Below, one piece after another: positions 6,485-8,827 of a DNA stretch of 8,827 nucleotides (positions within the stretch are counted from its first letter, which is position 1; every line of letters starts with the position of its first letter). Source of the stretch: Bdellovibrionales bacterium (lineage in GTDB: Bacteria > Bdellovibrionota > UBA2428); the NCBI GenBank assembly GCA_018266335.1, contig JAFEAR010000223.1:1-8827 (forward strand), given 5' to 3'. The position numbers were made by a program, and so were the translations under genes. Under the pieces are notes generated by a model. The model had not been told where the DNA came from. It searched no databases and was given only the letters and a program-made list of their open reading frames with translations.

Positions 6485-7678
6485 GTGTCGAACGATTTTG
6501 ATTTTTCACCCTGCGAAGTTCCTCCAGAATCCGAAGGCATGCGCTTGGATCAATTCTTGGCGTCGCGCTTTGCGCGCTTGTCCCGCAGTCGGTGGACCAA
6601 GCTCATCGATAGCGGTGCGGTCTTCGTGGATGGTCACGAGGCTTCTCCGGCGCAAAAGCTAAAGGTGGGGCAAAAAATCGGTTGGGCCAAACCCAATGCC
6701 GGTACGCCGCCGCCCATTGCGCCCTCGGTGCATGCCCCCGAGTTTCATGGAGTTGAACCCACCGTGATATTCGAGGACAACGATCTCGCCGTGTTGAACA
6801 AGCCCTGCGGACTCACGGTGCATCCTGGGAATGGCATTGTCTTTGAAGAAACTCTGGCGGCCTGGCTGGCGGCTACGGGGCGGGTGCAGGGACTGACTCG
6901 TCCGGTGAGTTCGGGACACGCCGACGCCGATATCGAGGAAGAAGATGCGCTCGAAGTTTGGGGCGAAGGCGTGCTCGGCGAGCAACGTGCGGGCATCGTG
7001 CATCGGCTCGATCGGGGCACTTCGGGCGCCATCGTAGTGGCTAAGAATCCCTTTACGCATGCAGCGCTGTCGCGCCAATTCGCTACACGCGAAGCGGGAC
7101 GTTTGTACTGGGCCGTGGTGCGCGGCAATTTATTTGCGCTGAAGCATCAGCGTCCCTCTAAATTAGAAGATCTGTTGGGTTTGGCGCCGTCGCCGGTGGC
7201 GCTGCGGGTGCAAGAATTGGGCGAGGGCGGTGGTCCGGAGTCCTGCGTGCTTTCCTTTGCGAGTCGTTTGGATCGGGATCCGCGCGAGCGTACCCGTTTT
7301 CGGGTAAGTCCGGGATCTACGGGTAAGCGCGCGGTCACTCACGTGGCAGAAATTTCTCGCTCCCCCAAAGGGCGCACTTTGCTCGAGTGCAAATTGGAGA
7401 CGGGGCGTACGCACCAAATTAGGGTGCATTTGTCTTTTCTGGGTCTGGCGATTTTGGGTGATGGTCTCTACGGTGGCGAGCACTCGTCGCGTCTGTGGCT
7501 CCACGCTCATGCCCTTACTTTTGATCATCCGCGCACGGGTGCGCGCTGTGTTTTTGAAGCGCCCTTGCCGGAAGCTGATCTGGCTTGGTTGGCTGCGGAA
7601 GGCCTAACGACCGGAAGCCGAGGTGATTTATGGACCGCATTGAAATCCCGCTCGCTCAGGGATGGACAAGAGGACTAA
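6485..7678 (+). CDS. rluD: RluD-family 23S rRNA pseudouridine synthase, enlarged
   Basis: This enzyme family isomerises specific uridines to pseudouridine in large-subunit rRNA (RluC/RluD type). An N-terminal S4 RNA-binding domain spans about residues 18-65 ('MRLDQFLASRFARLSRSRWT'). The catalytic domain has 'VIFEDNDLAVLNKPCGLTVH' (94-113), the active-site motif 'GIVHRLDRGTSG' (170-181, catalytic D176), 'GRTHQIRVHLSFLG' (307-320) and 'LHAHALTFDHPRTG' (339-352). At 397 residues it exceeds the usual 320 or so because of two insertions, near 134-167 (acidic) and 216-256. GTG 6485 has a poor ribosome-binding site; ATG 6539 (GAAGG at 6531-6535) would start just before 'RLDQFL' but drop residues usually present. 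The gene lies 12 nt after the J/HTH gene and overlaps the pgeF-like gene. Target uridines cannot be read from sequence, so rluD is the closest label rather than proven. Confidence 0.9.
   Translation: MSNDFDFSPCEVPPESEGMRLDQFLASRFARLSRSRWTKLIDSGAVFVDGHEASPAQKLKVGQKIGWAKPNAGTPPPIAPSVHAPEFHGVEPTVIFEDNDLAVLNKPCGLTVHPGNGIVFEETLAAWLAATGRVQGLTRPVSSGHADADIEEEDALEVWGEGVLGEQRAGIVHRLDRGTSGAIVVAKNPFTHAALSRQFATREAGRLYWAVVRGNLFALKHQRPSKLEDLLGLAPSPVALRVQELGEGGGPESCVLSFASRLDRDPRERTRFRVSPGSTGKRAVTHVAEISRSPKGRTLLECKLETGRTHQIRVHLSFLGLAILGDGLYGGEHSSRLWLHAHALTFDHPRTGARCVFEAPLPEADLAWLAAEGLTTGSRGDLWTALKSRSLRDGQED
7621..7626 (+). promoter_or_regulatory. Ribosome-binding site for the pgeF-like gene within rluD
   Basis: AGGTGA lies 3 nt before the ATG at 7630 (AGG core 6 nt away), inside the last codons of the pseudouridine synthase gene. 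It supports a start that overlaps the upstream gene by 49 nt, rather than the in-frame GTG at 7681 just after that gene's stop. Confidence 0.55.
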
Positions 7679-8346
7679 CGGTGTCGTTCGAGACGGTCGT
7701 CTCGAGCGCGCAGATTGATCTCGCTTCAACCTCCCACGTTAAGCAGGTGCATGGTCGCAAGGTGCTGGAGCTCGAGTCTCGTCACGCGCAGCAAACGGAA
7801 GCCCTGGCCGAAGCCGATGGGCTCATGCTGCGTAACGGTGCCATCTTGGATTATCCCAAGGCGCTCGCGATTAAGTCGGCCGATTGTGCCCCGCTAATTT
7901 ATATTGATCGCGAGCGGCAGCATGTGGCCGCTATTCATGCCGGCTGGCGCGGGCTAGCGCAGGGCATTCATCGCGTGCCCTTTGAAAATGGATTTAATCC
8001 GAAAACAACTTGGGTTTGGATTGGCCCCTGTCTCAATGGGCATAATTTTGAAGTGGGCGAAGATTTGTGGGCGCAGTTTCCGCGCTATTGCGCCGACGCT
8101 ACGGTCTTTGCTCCCGGCGCCGCGGTCGATAAAAAATATTTTTTTACTTGGGAGTATTTACGAAGAGAATTCGGTGAGTTGGGCGTAGAACTTATATATA
8201 ATGTTGAAGTGGATACTTTCGATGCCCGCGGCTTTGCTTCTTTTCGTCGGTATAAGAAGCAAGGCGGCGATCCCGCGAAGGGAGTTCCGCGCAACAACAT
8301 CAGTTGGGTTGGATTTCGACGTCCAGTGAGCCGACCTTCTGGGTAA
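7630..8346 (+). CDS. pgeF: PgeF/YfiH-type laccase-domain protein
   Basis: The family (Cu-oxidase_4/DUF152) comprises Zn-dependent enzymes described as purine-nucleoside phosphorylase/adenosine deaminase, and in E. coli (YfiH) as an editing factor that keeps wrong residues out of peptidoglycan. The metal-site motifs are present: 'HVKQVHG' (H41), 'KSADCAPLIYID' (C86) and 'VAAIHAGWRGLAQGI' (H103). These are followed by 'WIGPCLNGHNFEVGEDLWAQF' less its last residue (about 130-149) and the closing 'FASFRRYKK' and 'NNISWVG'. At 238 residues it is near normal size, but the N-terminus is short: about 30 residues between start and 'QVHG' are missing relative to E. coli YfiH, including the usual 'TR.GGVS...NLG' region. 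The last dozen residues extend past the family end into the opposing gene. It overlaps rluD by 49 nt and was probably translated from the same mRNA. Confidence 0.9.
   Translation: MDRIEIPLAQGWTRGLTVSFETVVSSAQIDLASTSHVKQVHGRKVLELESRHAQQTEALAEADGLMLRNGAILDYPKALAIKSADCAPLIYIDRERQHVAAIHAGWRGLAQGIHRVPFENGFNPKTTWVWIGPCLNGHNFEVGEDLWAQFPRYCADATVFAPGAAVDKKYFFTWEYLRREFGELGVELIYNVEVDTFDARGFASFRRYKKQGGDPAKGVPRNNISWVGFRRPVSRPSG
7685..7708. repeat. Strong hairpin at the rluD-pgeF junction
   Basis: CGTTCGAGAC (7685-7694) pairs with GTCTCGAGCG (7699-7708) around a GGTC loop: ten pairs, one of them G-T. It begins 7 nt after the upstream stop and lies in the variable N-terminal codons of the pgeF-like gene. 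No T-run follows, so it is not an intrinsic terminator. It may affect mRNA stability or the early elongation of the pgeF-like protein. Confidence 0.55.
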
Positions 8347-8755
8347 GCCATTCCAGTCGCTTCTGTAGTACCTTCGGAAAGCCTTCGGCAATGATGCGCG
8401 ATTGCTCAACGTTGCTGAGGTTCCGCAAAAGATTTTGGATGACTTCGAGCACATCCGCCCAAAACCCACCCACCATGGGCGCCAGCTTGGGGTCGTTGAT
8501 CTCGGCGACTTTGTAACCCAGGCGCTTGCAGAGCTCGCACAGATGCGAAAGCGCAGCGAGACCCTGGTGGTCGGGTTCGACCATGGCGAGCGTCTTGGCG
8601 GCCCCCATAATGCGATCAATTTTTTGGGCGAATTCGGAGAAGAGGGCGGGATCGGTTTCGTCGTCCTCGATTTTTTCCACAATATTTAGGAGCTCGCCGA
8701 GCACGGCCTGAGATTCGTTCCGGAACTCGATTATGATATCTTCATCAAGTGACAA
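8300..8755 (-). CDS. Small helical protein resembling a degenerate Hpt (CheA P1-like) domain
   Basis: The 151-residue product is predicted helical throughout. Its first half resembles the phosphotransfer domain of CheA-type kinases: 'IIIEFRNESQAVLGELLNIV' (7-26), an acidic turn 'EDDETDPALF', then 'FAQKIDRIMGAAKTLAM' (42-58) where the family has 'F..AH..KG.A..L'. Aligning the glycines puts D47 where the phosphorylated His should be, so classical phosphotransfer is unlikely. The second half ('LSHLCELCKRLGYKVAEIND', 'PMVGGFWADVLEVIQNLLRN') is also helical and unrecognised. The start is a TTG with a strong GGGAGGAG 6 nt upstream. Its 3' end overlaps the 3' end of the pgeF-like gene by 47 nt, tail to tail. 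It may be a signalling adaptor or a helical protein unrelated to Hpt. I recall similar proteins in Bdellovibrionota, but without a characterised function. Confidence 0.72.
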   Translation of the reverse strand: MSLDEDIIIEFRNESQAVLGELLNIVEKIEDDETDPALFSEFAQKIDRIMGAAKTLAMVEPDHQGLAALSHLCELCKRLGYKVAEINDPKLAPMVGGFWADVLEVIQNLLRNLSNVEQSRIIAEGFPKVLQKRLEWLTQKVGSLDVEIQPN

Positions 8756-8827
8756 GTGCTGCTCCTCCCGCTGGCTTCATTCACGTGCGTCTGGGTACCC
8801 TGCGGCCCGGCGATGCCCTGGGATTCG
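8749..8827 (+). CDS. Possible start of a divergent gene, cut by the window edge
   Basis: From GTG 8749 a frame runs open to the right edge, giving 'MTSAAPPAGFIHVRLGTLRP' then GDALGF. The codons have the neighbours' style (C or G in third position, GAT/GCC/CTG/GGC), and the peptide reads like a real folded-domain start. I do not recognise it securely; it faintly recalls the N-terminal regions of some HD-domain signalling proteins. There is no ribosome-binding site before the GTG. The start would overlap the start of the opposing Hpt-like gene by 7 nt, which is unusual. If real, one of the two starts may be wrong, or this gene may be leaderless. Competing minus-strand frames here are short and less convincing. 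Confidence 0.4.
   Translation, partial: MTSAAPPAGFIHVRLGTLRPGDALGF
8762..8769 (-). promoter_or_regulatory. Ribosome-binding site for the Hpt-like gene
   Basis: The minus strand reads GGGAGGAG here, followed by 6 nt and a TTG (8755-8753). This is what fixes the TTG as start, since no ATG is available in frame near the N-terminus. Caveat: it lies within a possible divergent coding frame (Ala-Ala-Pro-Pro-Ala codons), so it could be incidental. Confidence 0.5.

Noticed and set aside
8131..8146. A6-TA-T7 tract in the pgeF-like gene, considered as terminator, promoter or slippage site
   Set aside because: It encodes in-frame Lys-Lys-Tyr-Phe-Phe with coding intact on both sides; no GC-rich hairpin directly precedes it, and the conserved protein continues past it.
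8197..8202. TATAAT box in the pgeF-like gene
   Set aside because: No -35 at 16-18 nt spacing (the nearest TTGGGC is only 12 nt away), and no gene starts downstream on the + strand.
8568..8583. 6-bp hairpin TGGTCG/CGACCA in the Hpt-like gene
   Set aside because: Short stem inside coding sequence with no positional significance; such stems are expected by chance at this GC.
8756..8827. + strand frame from GTG 8756 (MLLLPLASF...) resembling a signal peptide
   Set aside because: It contains clustered Cys/Trp codons unlike the neighbours and has no ribosome-binding site; the adjacent frame from 8749 has better coding character.
8777..8827. - strand frame ending in TGA at 8777-8779, a possible upstream operon partner of the Hpt-like gene
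   Set aside because: Only 16 residues are visible, Arg/Ala-rich and unrecognisable; the + strand frame over the same bases reads more like protein.

Overview
The window looks like a chromosomal segment of a polar-flagellated Gram-negative bacterium. My best guess is a member of the Bdellovibrionota or a related former deltaproteobacterial lineage. That guess rests on the gene content and order, the moderately high GC, the P-ring gene (which implies an outer membrane), and the style of the last two genes. It is an inference from memory of those genomes, not a database result.

Positions 1-4593 hold the downstream part of a flagellar hook, rod and ring operon, all on the + strand: the 3' end of flgI (P-ring), a single-domain flgJ-type rod-binding protein, flgM (anti-sigma-28), flgN (export chaperone for FlgK and FlgL), flgK and flgL (hook-filament junction). 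The genes are nearly contiguous. The exception is about 150-230 nt between flgI and the secure part of flgJ, where the codon use does not look native and an inverted repeat is present. The order rod/P-ring, then anti-sigma factor, chaperone and chaperone clients couples completion of the hook to late-gene expression and junction assembly.

Positions 4590-6472 carry two genes linked by 4-nt overlaps to flgL and to each other: a MinD/FlhG-type deviant-Walker ATPase with a long, poorly conserved N-terminal extension, and a soluble protein with a J-like domain lacking the HPD motif, a disordered linker and a RodZ-type helix-turn-helix. Their position and coupling suggest a cell-pole, placement or assembly role linked to the flagellum. 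This is the least explained and most interesting part of the window.

Positions 6485-8346 hold two housekeeping-type genes that overlap each other: an RluD-family 23S rRNA pseudouridine synthase enlarged by two insertions, and a PgeF/YfiH-type (multicopper polyphenol oxidase / laccase domain) protein with a shortened N-terminus. A strong hairpin sits at their junction.

Positions 8300-8755 (- strand) encode a small helical protein resembling a histidine phosphotransfer (Hpt) domain, with Asp where the phosphorylated His would be. Its 3' end overlaps the 3' end of the pgeF-like gene convergently. At the right edge, a + strand frame from about 8749 looks coding and may be the start of a divergent gene cut by the window. 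No rRNA, tRNA, CRISPR array, insertion sequence or convincing factor-independent terminator was seen.
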